Positions 15,899 to 27,128 of a stretch of 64,000 nt of DNA are shown here, in pieces; the first letter of the stretch is position 1; each line of letters starts with the position of its first letter. The stretch covers positions 806,001-870,000 of the forward strand of contig RCSZ01000015.1 of NCBI GenBank assembly GCA_014898425.1. Reading direction: 5' to 3'. This DNA comes from Botryotinia globosa (Eukaryota > Ascomycota > Leotiomycetes > Helotiales > Sclerotiniaceae). The position numbers were made by a program, and so were the translations under genes. Under the pieces are notes generated by a model. It did not search any database. It was given only the letters and a program-made list of their open reading frames with translations, and had not been told where the DNA came from.

Positions 15899-16672
15899 CG
15901 TCGGCGTGTGTTGTGTGGTGTGTTGAGATGGAGAGGAGAGGTAGAGTGGTGGTGGTGTGGGATACAATTGAGTATTAGGGTGGATTCGGAGTGGAATTGA
16001 AATTTGAGGTGGTTCGGTAAGGATTACGATGGGCTTTCTTTTGATTGGTTGATGGTTTTGGAGCTTGATTTTCGTCTGTGACGAGAGGCTACAGTCGTAG
16101 ACAACCAAAATTTGTGTAAATAGAAGATCTTTGAAATCACCAATTTTAGGTATGTTATCAGATATAATTGAGGCTAAGTACATGAAACATCTCGTTGTCT
16201 CCTCGATATCATATGCAGTTGATTAAAAAACGAATATACTGTACCGATTCCCATCAATGCAATTCGTTTACACTACTTACACCGAGGACAACAAAGAGAA
16301 GTTGAATACCAGATCAAAATTCAAGATTTTCGATTATTGGCTTCGAAAGTGTTAAAACTCCATTGCATAGTTATTCCACAGTGTTCACTCGACATAATCA
16401 GGATTAATTTTATACACTCACAATATGAATTGATTTTTGGTGATGTGGCACGACAAAATGGACCTGCGTGCCACTTGCTGTATGGCGTTCAACATAATTC
16501 CAAACGGATGTTCAACAAACTCAGGCTTTTCAAGAACTCGATGTTTCAATCTTCTATTATCATCTCGAAATGAGGCAACATCAATTATTAAATGCTACCA
16601 ACTTCATGCTCTTAATCCAATAAAAATTACTTATATTCTTCCTTCACTATCATGGACAAACATCATATACGT
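15899..16672. other. Intergenic region, Rieske promoter and oxidase 3' flank
   Basis: 774 bp between the Rieske start (-) and the stop of the next minus-strand gene. The 100-150 bp next to the Rieske ATG read, on the minus strand, as a pyrimidine-rich leader (CACCACCACTCTACCTCTCC and similar). The frame upstream of the ATG stays open but is low complexity, so it is not included in the protein. Confidence 0.5.
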
Positions 16673-18303
16673 CTAGATATTGAACCCACCAGCAAGAAGC
16701 ATGACTCCATTTGGATCATACTTTGTCTGAATTGCTCTTAATCTCGCTGCATTCGTTGGTCCATAAAGCTGAGCACCGCCATAAGTGCTCAAAGCGTAGT
16801 TCGGATATGCATATTGATCTTCGGAATGAATGCCCTCCCTTTTAGCAACCTCAGTTAGATGATCTATGCTCTGTTGCATAATCCCTCTCCAGAATGCATC
16901 TTTGGTCGCCAAAGTCCAAGCAAAATAGAGATTTAATGGCAGTGGGGAGCTGTCGTGAGGAAACGCAGATTCGGTGGCGTATTTGCCGTAGTCGGTAAAA
17001 GGCTCAATGTCGTAAGAGATGAACGTTCCACTATGGAGGATAGCGAGCGCTCCGTAAAAACTAGATTCGTTATAGACTGCTTGCATAAAACCGACTGTAA
17101 GACTGGTAGTCATCATGGTATGAAAGGCTCCTCTATATCCGGCTTGGAGATTGGACGGAGTGGCTTTAGCAAATGATGCGAAAGATTGAGGTTCGACATT
17201 AGATATCAGTGGAATGGTGCCAACATTGTTGAAAGGATCGAACGCTGCAGGTCGAGTTGGACCATCGTAGAATGAAATAAGGATGGCATTCGGGACCAAA
17301 CCACCATTAATAGTGAGAATCACCTGGGCTTTGTCATCTGTATTCTCTTGTTGAAAAGTATTCGTGGCATTGATAAGACCAGGAATTGCATCAATCCCAT
17401 ATATCTGAATTCCGCCATATACCATGTTCTGTTGTGGAACTGTTTTAAAAACAATACTCGTGACGATGCCGAATCGATTTAAACCACCTTTAAGGGCGAA
17501 GAAGAGATCAGGATTCGAAGAATCGACTTTGGTTATGGTGCCATTAGGAAGAACAAGATTGTAGGAGATAATCGTGTCGCAAGTCAAACCGTATTGATCT
17601 GTCAACCAGGAATAGCCCCCTCCAAGACTGAAGCCCCCGACACCAGGACCAACGACACGTCCCCCAACAACGTTAACACCCGTTCCTTCAAGGGTCGTGT
17701 AAACATCAGTCCAATGCTGTTTTATTTGTCAATGTTTATGAACACAAGCAGAGCCTTGACAGAGTAACCTACGTTTCCGGTACCTAACTCAACTGTACTT
17801 TGGTCCTCAGAAAGTGTAACCTGAGTCAGTCTCGCTAGAGAGATGAAGATTCCAGGAGTACTAGAGAATCCAGGATTCGACGCATGTCCACCGGATTTCA
17901 CTCCCCAGGGAGTTCTTCTAGATCCTATGATCTTAATGACGGTAGAAACATCTGCATCGCTAGCAACTTCAACAACGCACATTGGTATCTGTGTCTATAT
18001 GGAGAATATAATCAGCATTCGCAACCCCTTAATCCCGTTTCTTCTCCAGTCCCTTCAATGAGAAGAAGATAAAAGAAAGTTCTTCTAGCAGGAATTAATA
18101 AGTGGGTCAAAACATACACTGGATGACATATAATGCTCAATATCTTTCTTAAAATTGAGTTCCAAACTCAAGGGGAAGTAGACCTCGCCGGTAATGTTTC
18201 CGCTTATTTGCTGACAAACATCACTACCTGTTAACGTCTGTCTGTCCGAGAGAACAGCAGCAGAAGCTATTGTAAATAGCAGATGAATGATTATAGACAG
18301 CAT
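16673..18303 (-). CDS. Secreted FAD-linked oxidoreductase, berberine-bridge (BBE) type
   Basis: Minus-strand exons are 18303-18118, 17988-17773 and 17716-16673, giving 481 aa. The N-terminus MLSIIIHLLFTIASAAVLS is a signal peptide. A PCMH-type FAD-binding domain follows: CVVEVASDADVSTVIKIIG, then GVKSGGHASNPGFSS, where His97 is the expected 8-alpha-histidyl FAD site. Then come GPGVGGFSLGGGYSWLTDQY and the C-terminal BBE motif (NYALSTYGGAQLYGPTNAARL, ending KYDPNGVMLLAGGFNI). The cysteine used for a second covalent FAD link in plant BBE enzymes (GxCPTVG) is absent: the segment reads GRVVGPGVGG, so only one link is expected. The substrate is unknown; relatives oxidise sugars, alkaloids or polyketides. 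It is divergent from the secretory lipase. Confidence 0.9.
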
Positions 18304-18368
18304 GATGGAGAACCGGGAATCAATTGACCAAAAAATTACCCTCCTGCCATTGTGAGTAAGAAAAGAAA

Positions 18369-18374
18369 TTTATA
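18369..18374 (-). promoter_or_regulatory. TATA-like box of the FAD oxidase gene
   Basis: TATAAA on the minus strand, about 66 bp upstream of the start codon at 18303. Confidence 0.35.
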
Positions 18375-19836
18375 TGTACAAAGTAGAATTGCATTCAATC
18401 CACATCCAGCGCTTGCTTGGAAAGCCATGCCAATAACTCTGGCCAGCCACAGTGATGATCATCATTCTAAAGGCCAGCTGAAATGAACCGTGCAGGGTGA
18501 CATTGCAAAAACACCTAAGACATTGACATGATCAAGGTCATCCCATCCCACTCATCCCTTTCGAAGTTTCGTTGTAGAATGGAGTTTTTTCTTCAAGGCT
18601 TGTAAGATATTGTCTCGGCGGAAATGAAATCAAGGTTAATACGGCTCCAAGTTGAATGTAGTATGGCTCGAAGGAACCTATTGGTTGAATACCAAATCCC
18701 CACAATCAAGCTAGTATTGATTGTACTTTCAGGTTGTGTTTCGGGTTCCCGAATACCAAAAAGGGATACGGATATATGGACATTTTCAATTGATGATGGC
18801 AGAGGCGTCATTTCAAGACTCTCAAAAGGATCCCTTTGACGTGGCGGAAGCAATCCAGTCACCCCAAAGCACCACGAACTGGCCAACGGCAGTTTGATGT
18901 TCAATTTGAACCTGGACAATGGAGTAGAATTAGTCTGTGGCTTTTTCCAATTTTTACGTTGAAGTATTGAGGTGGCATCATCTGATCGTGTTCAGAATGA
19001 GTTTGGACGATGGGAGCGAGCCGCCTAAAAGCTTTTCTTGGCCTCGTTGAAGTAGCCCAGAAAGAACAATCTGGTTATATTCCATGCGGCATCAACGTTG
19101 ATCGTCTTGTTTTCTCAAGACTAAAGCTAGCTTGGTCATTTCGCTTCAGCGTAGTGCCTCTTCCGAAGTATGAGGACATTGAGGAGAGGTCTTTTGAAAA
19201 GCAATAAGAGTGCTTTGGGGGGGAGGTAGCTAAGGTATGAGTCCCACTTTTCACTCAAAAATTCTTGGCAATTTTTTTGATCGATTTTTCCTTAGTCAGC
19301 AATTCCAAAAATCTCAAAAATTGAAGAAATTCGCCCTTTTGCCCTTTGGAAGAGGCCTGCGTTGTGTAATAATTATCAGCACGACGCACCCTGTGTGACA
19401 ATCAAATGACTGCCGTTAAGGCTTAACTTTCTTTAAGGTTAATCACACGTGACTGGATTCCCGATACAGTTACTTGTTCAAGTGCGGATTTACCTCTCCC
19501 TGCCCGCATCACAATCCTCTCGCAAACTTTAATCAACGATGAGTTTGCAGATTTCTAACAATTCGTTGTCCCAGATTTTCACATCCTTAAACACAATGAT
19601 CAATTTCTCCGTAAAGTTAAGGGTCCTCCATCTGATCGAAGTTCGATCTGCTAATAGTAAACAACTCGGTTTAAAGTATAAGGGGAACGTGGTCGTCCAT
19701 CTGTACCACGCAAATTCTACACAAGACTCATATCCCGTGTGCACTTGAATCGTGTTCAGAGGCTGGATACTGAGAACATGTATTCACGTGTCTAAATATA
19801 TATCAGCGACGCCAGAGCTCGAGTATGAAGTTCTCA

Positions 19837-19843
19837 TATAAAT
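19837..19843 (+). promoter_or_regulatory. TATA-like box of the secretory lipase gene
   Basis: TATAAAT lies about 120 bp upstream of the ATG at 19962. A CACGTG hexamer is about 50 bp further upstream, a possible bHLH site. Sequence-only call. Confidence 0.35.
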
Positions 19844-19961
19844 CTGCCGGCATGTACCTTTGTATTCTATTTGCCATGCTTTCCAATCTTTTCAATTGCC
19901 GCCACAGTTCTGTTCATTTTTTATTCTCTCAGATTGAATTATTGGTGTACAGCTTGTAAAT

Positions 19962-21323
19962 ATGAGGTTCATTTTCGCGGCTGTTTGGTACATTTTCCTT
20001 TGGGTTACCACCACATTTGCAGTCCCGACCAGTGATCAACTCTTGCAAAATGCACTCCCAATACCTCCCACAGATGATCCCTTTTATGTCCCACCAACAG
20101 GACTGGAAAATTCTCAACCGGGCACAATTTTACGCAGCAGATCAATAGGCGACCTTTCAATTGGAGGAGTCATGCCATTCCAAGTCAAGGCCGCATATCA
20201 ACTTCTCTATAGAACGACTGACAGCTTGGGGGATGCATCAGCAGCAGTCACAACAATCATTGTGCCAAAAAATGCGAACTCATCGAGGTTACTATCCTAC
20301 CAAATGGCGACGGACGCTGCGTGGCCAAATTGTGCACCATCTTATATATTACAGTTGGGATCAAGTTTAAAAAATGGGGGCTCTGGTGCGGCTGAGACCT
20401 TGCTGGTCATTGCTGCTCTCAATCAAGGGTGGATCGTCAATCTTCCCGATTACGAGGGTCTTCAATCAGCTTTCACTTCCGGTATACAAGCTGGTCAAGC
20501 GACTCTTGATTCTGTTCGTGCGGCTCTGTCATCTGGGAATTTGACTAGCATTTCATCTCAAGCCGAGTATCAAATGTGGGGCTACTCTGGCGGATCTCTG
20601 GCTTCTGAATGGGCAGCAGAACTTCAACCTTCCTACGCACCAGAGCTTAACTTCAAGGGAACTGCTTTGGGTGGTCTTGTACCGAATATTACGTCTGTGA
20701 TGCTCTCCTCTAACAAAGGCGTCTTCACCGGTTTGATTCCCGCTGGAGTTATCGGTCTCACCAATGGTTACCCAGAATTGAAAGAATATCTCCTCAAAAA
20801 CCTTGTTCCATCAACAGCTTCTAAATTTTACAAAGCATCAACTCAATGTTTAGGTGTCAACATCGCAAGTTTTCTTGGTCAAGACATAGGTTTATATCTC
20901 GATAATGGACTATCAACCCTGTTTACCAATGTTGCAAAGGATGTCCTGGCCATCACCGGACAAATGGGTATATATGGGACCCCACAGATGCCTATATTTC
21001 TCTACAAGGCGATCGGTGATGAGGTTTCGAAAGTCGAAGATACAGATGCTGTTGTCAGCAAGCTTTGCTCTCAAGGAGCTAATATCAAATATGCTCGTGA
21101 TATGTTTGGGGGGCATGCTACTGAAGCGATTACTGGCGCGGGTGATGCGTTTACGTTTCTAATCGACAGGTTTGATGGCGTTCCTATCGCATCTGGATGC
21201 ACGATAAATAATGTCTGGACGATCACTTTTAATCCTAGGGCTATTGCCGCACTGGGACCTGAGATTGCCGCTGCATTGTTAGCGTTGCTGCAAGTCCCTG
21301 TTGGCCCTTCGGATATGTTTTAA
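19962..21323 (+). CDS. Secretory lipase (LIP family, alpha/beta hydrolase)
   Basis: A single exon of 453 aa. A signal peptide (MRFIFAAVWYIFLWVTTTFA, cut near VPTS) targets it for secretion. The fold and order match the fungal secretory lipase family, of which the Candida LIP enzymes are the best known. The nucleophile elbow is GYSGG with Ser209. The acid is probably Asp353 (YKAIGDE), and the base His385 (DMFGGHATEA). The Cys pairs expected of a secreted enzyme and several N-glycosylation sites (NAS/NIT-like) are visible. It would hydrolyse triacylglycerols or other esters outside the cell. Some members of this family are esterases in secondary metabolism, so the substrate stays open. The divergent neighbour is also secreted, which suggests co-regulation but does not prove it. 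Confidence 0.92.
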   Translation: MRFIFAAVWYIFLWVTTTFAVPTSDQLLQNALPIPPTDDPFYVPPTGLENSQPGTILRSRSIGDLSIGGVMPFQVKAAYQLLYRTTDSLGDASAAVTTIIVPKNANSSRLLSYQMATDAAWPNCAPSYILQLGSSLKNGGSGAAETLLVIAALNQGWIVNLPDYEGLQSAFTSGIQAGQATLDSVRAALSSGNLTSISSQAEYQMWGYSGGSLASEWAAELQPSYAPELNFKGTALGGLVPNITSVMLSSNKGVFTGLIPAGVIGLTNGYPELKEYLLKNLVPSTASKFYKASTQCLGVNIASFLGQDIGLYLDNGLSTLFTNVAKDVLAITGQMGIYGTPQMPIFLYKAIGDEVSKVEDTDAVVSKLCSQGANIKYARDMFGGHATEAITGAGDAFTFLIDRFDGVPIASGCTINNVWTITFNPRAIAALGPEIAAALLALLQVPVGPSDMF

Positions 21324-21604
21324 GAGTGAGTAGAAACGGCCTGGGTATTATCGGTCAAAGAGTGTTGGGTCGGTGTGATGCATACATGTTTTATGGGTGG
21401 GGCGCAATGGTGTTTTAATCTCAAGATACTCGCAATGATAAGGGAAGATACATTCTTCAGAGATCAGAGTGGTTTTGGTTAGATAATTGTTTGAATTTCT
21501 TCAAGTTTCAAGTTTGTACAAATAGAATGCCATATCCCATGCCTCCCTGTCATACGCCCTATTGATATACTGAACGCCGAATAAATTCACAAATGACTTG
21601 GGTA

Positions 21605-21822
21605 TCAATACATCACATCGTCCGCCGTTTCCAATCCTCTGCCCTGGGAATCTCCGTCTCGTTGTGCTCCCATTTCCCGAATATCAAAATAGTCCTTTCT
21701 CATAGACTTCGTTGGGTATTTCCTTCTCCGTCGCCCTTTCTCCATCAATCTAGCGATGCAGTTCGGTAACCCGCTCCGGATAAGTGTTGACATAACCAAG
21801 ATCTCATCTACCTCTCAAACTA
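21605..21822 (-). other. Frame-shifted continuation of the small His/Ser-rich gene
   Basis: On the minus strand, a second frame opens at about 21816, just before the stop of the preceding frame, and runs to 21605. It reads DEILVMSTLIRSGLPNC, IARLMEKGRRRRKYPT, KSMRKDYFDIREMG and so on, about 70 codons of complex, basic, protein-like sequence. The two frames overlap by only a few codons at the end of SLRG. I found no in-phase donor/acceptor pair joining them. A one-base indel (real or in the assembly), programmed frameshifting or a non-canonical intron are all possible. Confidence 0.4.
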
Positions 21823-22166
21823 TGCCTCTTATGCCTCTTCTCTTTCTTCCCGGCTAACATGGTAACGTCCTCATAGTAAGGATACCCAATCCTAATCGGA
21901 GGTCTTTTTTCCGGCTCTTGCATGGTCTGTTCTCGTATCTTATGTGAATCATGTAATGAGAGTGAATGACAACCCAAGAACATTCGCGGCGATGAAGGAG
22001 ATCGAGGAGATTGTGAGCGTGATACTGATGGGGATGAGGTGGATGAGGTGGATGTAGAATGATTTGAATGTTCAGAGTTTGTTCTCGAGGTTCGTTTGTG
22101 TGGACATGGAGAATTTGAATCATGTCTCGATTCATGTTGATGATGATGTGAATGTGTATTTCCCAT
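21804..22166 (-). CDS. Small His/Ser-rich protein with N-myristoylation-like start
   Basis: An open frame of 120 aa starting MGNTHSHHHQHESRHDSN. Gly2 with Asn3 and Ser6 fits an N-myristoylation signal. A His-rich start and a long Ser/Thr/Pro-rich middle (about 25-62) lead into an apparently ordered stretch ending RIGYPYYEDVTMLAGKKEK and a basic tail. The frame stops right where another frame carries a continuing, well-formed sequence (see the next entry), so this may be only the N-terminal part of a longer protein. No family was recognised. Confidence 0.45.
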   Translation of the reverse strand: MGNTHSHHHQHESRHDSNSPCPHKRTSRTNSEHSNHSTSTSSTSSPSVSRSQSPRSPSSPRMFLGCHSLSLHDSHKIREQTMQEPEKRPPIRIGYPYYEDVTMLAGKKEKRHKRHSLRGR

Positions 22167-23784
22167 TGCGACGAAGATGATTCAACTCTTGATGGAAAAA
22201 GTTGTACTGTAGTCGGTGTCTTTCGAGTATATTTCAATGTAACAAGCATGCGATTGAGCTTTTGTGTAATCCAACCTTTCGAAGGGGGGCACCCCAATAC
22301 ATATATTATATAAACACAATTGACTCACCGTTCCATCTACGGTCTACCAAGGCTGAACCAGGAATCCAATGCATCCGCGCCATTCCATCTGATTCATTGT
22401 AGCCTAAGTATCTAAAGGGTCAAGACTCGAGACTCAATAGAAACTTAGCACGAGAACAAAGTTTAAAAATGTACTGTAGGCTGTAGCAAATTTCTCGATC
22501 GGGGTTCATGTCACTTTTTTTTACGTGCGTGATTACGGATCGGCATAAGGCTGAGTCCGAGTCCCGTATCCGTCAAAGGATTTCTGATGCTCATTGGTTG
22601 GCGGAGAGAAACTAGAGACGCTCGAAGAGTCAACATCAAGATCCATTGGATAAACTACTTGGTTTTTTATACGATCACTTTTATGCGGAGAATACAAGGA
22701 CGTTTCGTCGTCCGCCCCCAAAGATTGTAAGTTCGTAACGTGAAATTTGACGCCGAGTTTGGATTGTTCGTAACGCTTTGACGGTTTGACGGTTTCCAGG
22801 TTGACGGTTTGATGGTTTGATGGTTTGATGGTTTGATGGTTTGATCTGGGGATCGTGGCTCAGATTTGGGGGAACTTGTAAGTTGTCATGCCACGATGCA
22901 ATGCCACGAGATCGCCATGCGCCCCGATATCATCTGATATGTAGGCACATGTAGGCACGTAGGATTCTTTTCTCTCTGTCGTGTCCTCATGGTGTTGGTA
23001 TCCTCCATTGACGGGTTTTGCATTCATTCGGACGAATACAAATGCCGTCTGAAGTCCTGGAGACTGGAGTGCTCGGAATGTGGAAAAGACTAAGAATGGA
23101 AAGTTCCGTTCTAATGTGCGTACACTACTACAGTGTACAGTAAGAACGAGAAGTGTTCGGAAACGTGATTATGTAAGTAGGTAGGTACGATCTGGTGATC
23201 ACCAGGTGCATTTCATCAAATTTCATGGAACATGGAACATGGAACATGGAATTTGGAATTTGGAAATACTGTACAGTGTACAGTAATTTCGTAATTTCGT
23301 ACAGTAAATGAATGCATTGGAGTCTCGTAACTGCGGCCGCTAGTTTTTCTCATGTCGGGTACGAACTTACGAAGACTGATGAGTTATGTAAGCGCGAAAC
23401 AGGAGTCACCAGAGTGAGGCACTAAGGCCACACGCCGAAAAGTGGGGTTTACATCAATTACCCTTTCAACCTTCGTAGTCATGAACATGACTCTCTTGAG
23501 TCTTAACCAAGTGCCGTGTATCGTATTACATAGAAGGTTGAGACCTCCCCATGCTCGATTTTATAATGCTCAGATATCCCAAGTTTTATCCCAAGTTTTA
23601 TCCCACATTTTGCTAAAGACGAATACATTGACTAGGTAGCGGTAGTGAGAAACGAGAGAGTTCGGATGGATTATATTTCCCCTTCCTGGGAGATCGATTT
23701 CTACACAAATAGCATCAGGTTATATGTGTCGATGAAGCTTGGTTACATACTAAGATACTCACGGTCACAAAATGAATACTTGTA
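22167..23784. other. Gene-poor region with short tandem repeats
   Basis: 1.6 kb without a supportable gene. It holds a tandem GTTTGATG-like repeat at about 22780-22850, a GGAACAT repeat near 23226-23250, two copies of CAGTGTACAGTAA (23131-23143 and 23274-23286), and a perfect 14-bp palindrome CTGGTGATCACCAG at 23192-23205. Confidence 0.55.
22783..22850. repeat. Tandem GTTTGATG repeats
   Basis: About seven imperfect copies of an 8-base unit, grading from GACGGTTT to GATGGTTT. Purely a simple repeat. Confidence 0.75.
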
Positions 23785-24180
23785 CAGCAAAACTCTCTAT
23801 AAGGATTCCCCCTCTAAGGATAACCTCTATTATCCTTATTTTTTTTAAGTCTAAAAATAATCTATATTTTTTAAAACCCCTTTATTAGAATATCCTCATA
23901 TTTCTCAATCTCAAAATCATATATATTCTTATTAAATCAATAAAATTATTAGGATTTGAATTATAATATAATATTATATAAAGAATTTAATTATATATTA
24001 TAAAAATAGAAAAAAAATTGAAATTGTTATAAAATTATTATAAAATATAATTCGATTGGAATTAATCGGAAGTCAATTATTATTATGTCAGGATTAATTG
24101 GATACCTCTATATAAAGATATCTCTTTATATTCTTAAAAAAGACTACAAAAACCGATATCCTTATAGAGAGGTTTTGCTG
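23785..24180. mobile_element. 396-bp AT-rich MITE with TA target duplication
   Basis: The ends are inverted repeats: the left begins CAGCAAAACTCTCTATAAG and the right, read inward, begins CAGCAAAACCTCTCTATAAG, differing by one base of indel over about 23 bp. Both sides are flanked by TA (23783-23784 and 24181-24182), the duplication made by Tc1/mariner-type transposases. The interior is very AT-rich and non-coding. This is a non-autonomous element or a remnant degraded by RIP-like mutation. Confidence 0.85.
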
Positions 24181-27128
24181 TATCATGATTGATCATGTGG
24201 TACGCTTTACGCCCGCTATGGCCATTTGCACATCTAGAATCAGATTCGAACGTCGGTGTGCATGTGCATCATCCCTGGTTGGATAGACAGGAGCTTGCCT
24301 CAGCCATATGGCATGGATAGATTGACAGGAGTTTCCTACCCTGCATGAAAAAGTTTAAAGTACTGTAGTAGTGTTAACTTTCCCTCCCTAATTCTCGAAC
24401 GGCCTCCTGTTTCAAAGTCTCTAGCTTATTTTGAGATATTTTGATTCAGATGAATGGTTGTGATCAAGTACTAGTCACTGTAGTCTTTCGCTTTCATACT
24501 CAACTTCGCCGAAACTTCTTAATGATATAGAAACACCTCGAATTTTCGCGTTGAGGTTTCCATAGTAGAGATACAGTACATTTTCAATTACTATAATCAG
24601 GGGATCCTCTTTGATGTTTATCTTAAACACTACTAAGCTCTCAGGCCTCCTATCTACCTCCCACGCCTTCAGTCTCAGCAGTATCTCCAAGCAAAGGTAT
24701 CAACATCTTCACTAAACATACTAAACGTCTATGCGATATAGGTTAGGGTCCCAGTTGAAACACTATTTTCTATTTTCGCGGCTTTTGAGCAGGCTGTACA
24801 CATTTTCTTATACAATATGTCATCTGCATATCACAAAGGCATGAAAGATGAACTTCTTGAAGAACAGATGATTTTGAATCCTTCTTGGCGGCGATGTGGA
24901 GAAGAAAAATACCGAATGCTCTTTTACGCTTGTTATTTCCTCGTGGAAGAAATAACAGCTGGGAGACACAACTAGATACAAGTCCACCAATGGATGGTCC
25001 CCAACATTCCATTATTTGGTCTATCGTGAAAGCGAATCCAACATCGCACATCACAATTTTTAGGGGCAATTCAAACGTTCGCAGTCGCTGAAAGCTGGCG
25101 CATTAACATCTTGCCATAAGCTTGTACTCTCTGTCTAGATACGATCGATGTATCTTGAGAACAGGATTGTGCTCGAGGAAACTCGCAACAGCTGCGCCGT
25201 CGATATCAAAACAAAAGGAAGGGGCGGTTTCAAGGGATTCCAAAGTATTGCGACATGGGTCTTCGAGTCAAAACTTGGGGACAGCATCAACTGTGGGTAA
25301 GAGCAGACAAGCGACAGAGACCGGAACGCTAAGATATTCTCTTAGACAATCTTATCGCTCTTAATAAATGTTTGAGTTTCTCTCATTTGGCAAGCCGCAA
25401 ACGAGTGTTCGTCTCAAGAGTCTGCGTAGTCTTGACTAAAACATTATGGACAAGTCTGTCGGCTGTGCCACATATTTATCAACAGATTACCATCCTAAGC
25501 TTATTCACGTTTGGTAGAAGCGTAAGAAGAAAAAACAGGAACATTTTATGAATACCACTCCCCCTTTGCATCTTCCTCGATTTCGGCACGAAATACCTTC
25601 CAACTGAGAACTGTTGACTCGATCCGAGGAGAATCGCCAATCGATATTATCCCAGCCAAACAGCAAGAGTCGCTATCTTCAGAGACCACATATTGGAACC
25701 GAAATAAGTAATGGGGTCAAAAATTATATGTGCTGAAATCGGCATTTCTTATGTAACGTGTCACAACAGGCTCAACAGCAATACGGAGCCTCACATCCCA
25801 TGCTATTTTAATGGCAGTACCATTTCGACCACAAATGTTCTCTCCACCGGATTTGCGATCACCAAATCCGCGGTCGCTACAGCCATTGGGGTAACCGAAG
25901 TAAAGCTGTGAGATGGTGCATTGAATTAATGACACACATTTCTAAAAGATTGATGCTAGCCCCTTGGAATTTTCTAGAAAGGTATACTAGATGATTTCAT
26001 CAGGAAGTTTTTTGGATACTCCAGTGAAAAAATAGTAGTGTTGGACAGAGGAGTTGTAAGACTCGAGAGATCGATACTATCCAACTCAAGCTAACCATAA
26101 ATACACAATGCGTGTTGAAAAGGCTCTTGCGATCACTTTTAGCATCAGAAACCAATGTTTGTAGACGAAAATGCTCGAACTTGTTATGATACGTTCTTTG
26201 TTTGATTGGAGATTGATTCTCGTCTTCCAAGGGGAGAAAAGTAACGATCTGATTTTTTTGAATTTTTTTATCAAATTCGAATATACTTATTCGGCATCAA
26301 TTTCACTCGTCAGACGAAAAGAAGACGAAGGAGGGGGAAAGCAAATCAATTATAAAGAGATCGCTTACATCTGTCTCACGCAATCCGCACACCAAGACAA
26401 ACATTGAAAAATGGTATCGGGCTCTCAACTTTCCAAGGACTGCTTCGAATATGTATTGAAATACGATATCAAAACGGATTTCAAGCGAAAAGGAAGGGTA
26501 ATTGATTGTCACATGACTCACATCTGAATTTGGATAATCAAAATGGTGTGTCGATACCGAGGGTTTGGGACTGATCTCAGGAAGAGATTTGATTGGCCAA
26601 TTCACATAAATCTTTGGTATTTAGCCATACTTTACCCAACCGACCCTGTAAGTTTTATGCCTCACAAGATTACGTCCGTAATCAATTCTTCCATTGTTTG
26701 CCTTTTCTGGGGCATTTCTTTAGACGTTCTGGTTGTTTTTTGGTACTATCCTTTTTGGTGTTGTTCATCTCGCCTTGGCTTTCATGGCAGCATTTAAGAA
26801 CCGCAGAGATCGAACGAGATCGACGAAAGTAGTGTGCACACTGAAATCTGCAGAAGCTGCATCGGTTAGCAACCGAAGTCACTTCTTAGACCACCAGAAG
26901 CTTCCTAGCGATGGAGTACAGCAATTGTTTTGTGTTATCGATGTACTACTGGGGGTTTATGGTCCCGCAAATACTAGGGTCCAGATCTGTATGCAGGCAA
27001 GTGCCAACAGAGTAACGTTATGTTGAACATGTTGGTGGTTGCAACCGACATATATATATATGAACTGCAACCCCTCTCAGAATCTGATACAGTCAATCAT
27101 CAACAAACTTCAAGAAAGATATCGAAAA
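24181..27128. other. Gene-poor accessory stretch
   Basis: Nearly 3 kb with only short, unrecognised open frames (for example around 24885-25091, 25122-25364, 25711-25911 and 26411-26500). None shows a family motif, a consistent splice structure or a clear start context, so none is called. The last ~100 bp contain an AT-rich TATATATATA tract around 27051-27061, a plausible TATA region for the P450 gene. Confidence 0.5.

Larger units (their letters stand above)
18304..19961. other. Divergent intergenic region, FAD oxidase / secretory lipase
   Basis: 1.66 kb between two divergent secreted-enzyme genes. It holds a TATA-like box for each gene and two CACGTG hexamers (around 19446 and 19784). Small open frames (for example around 18600-18900) have no recognisable product and overlap on both strands, so no gene is called. 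Confidence 0.5.

Noticed and set aside
15899..16183. N-terminal extension of the Rieske protein
   Set aside because: The upstream in-frame sequence is Pro/Thr/Gln-rich leader-like DNA, and the chosen ATG gives a normal presequence.
24770..25364. Cluster of short frames that might be a decayed gene
   Set aside because: I could not join them into a phase-consistent model or recognise a family; a translated search would be needed to support it.
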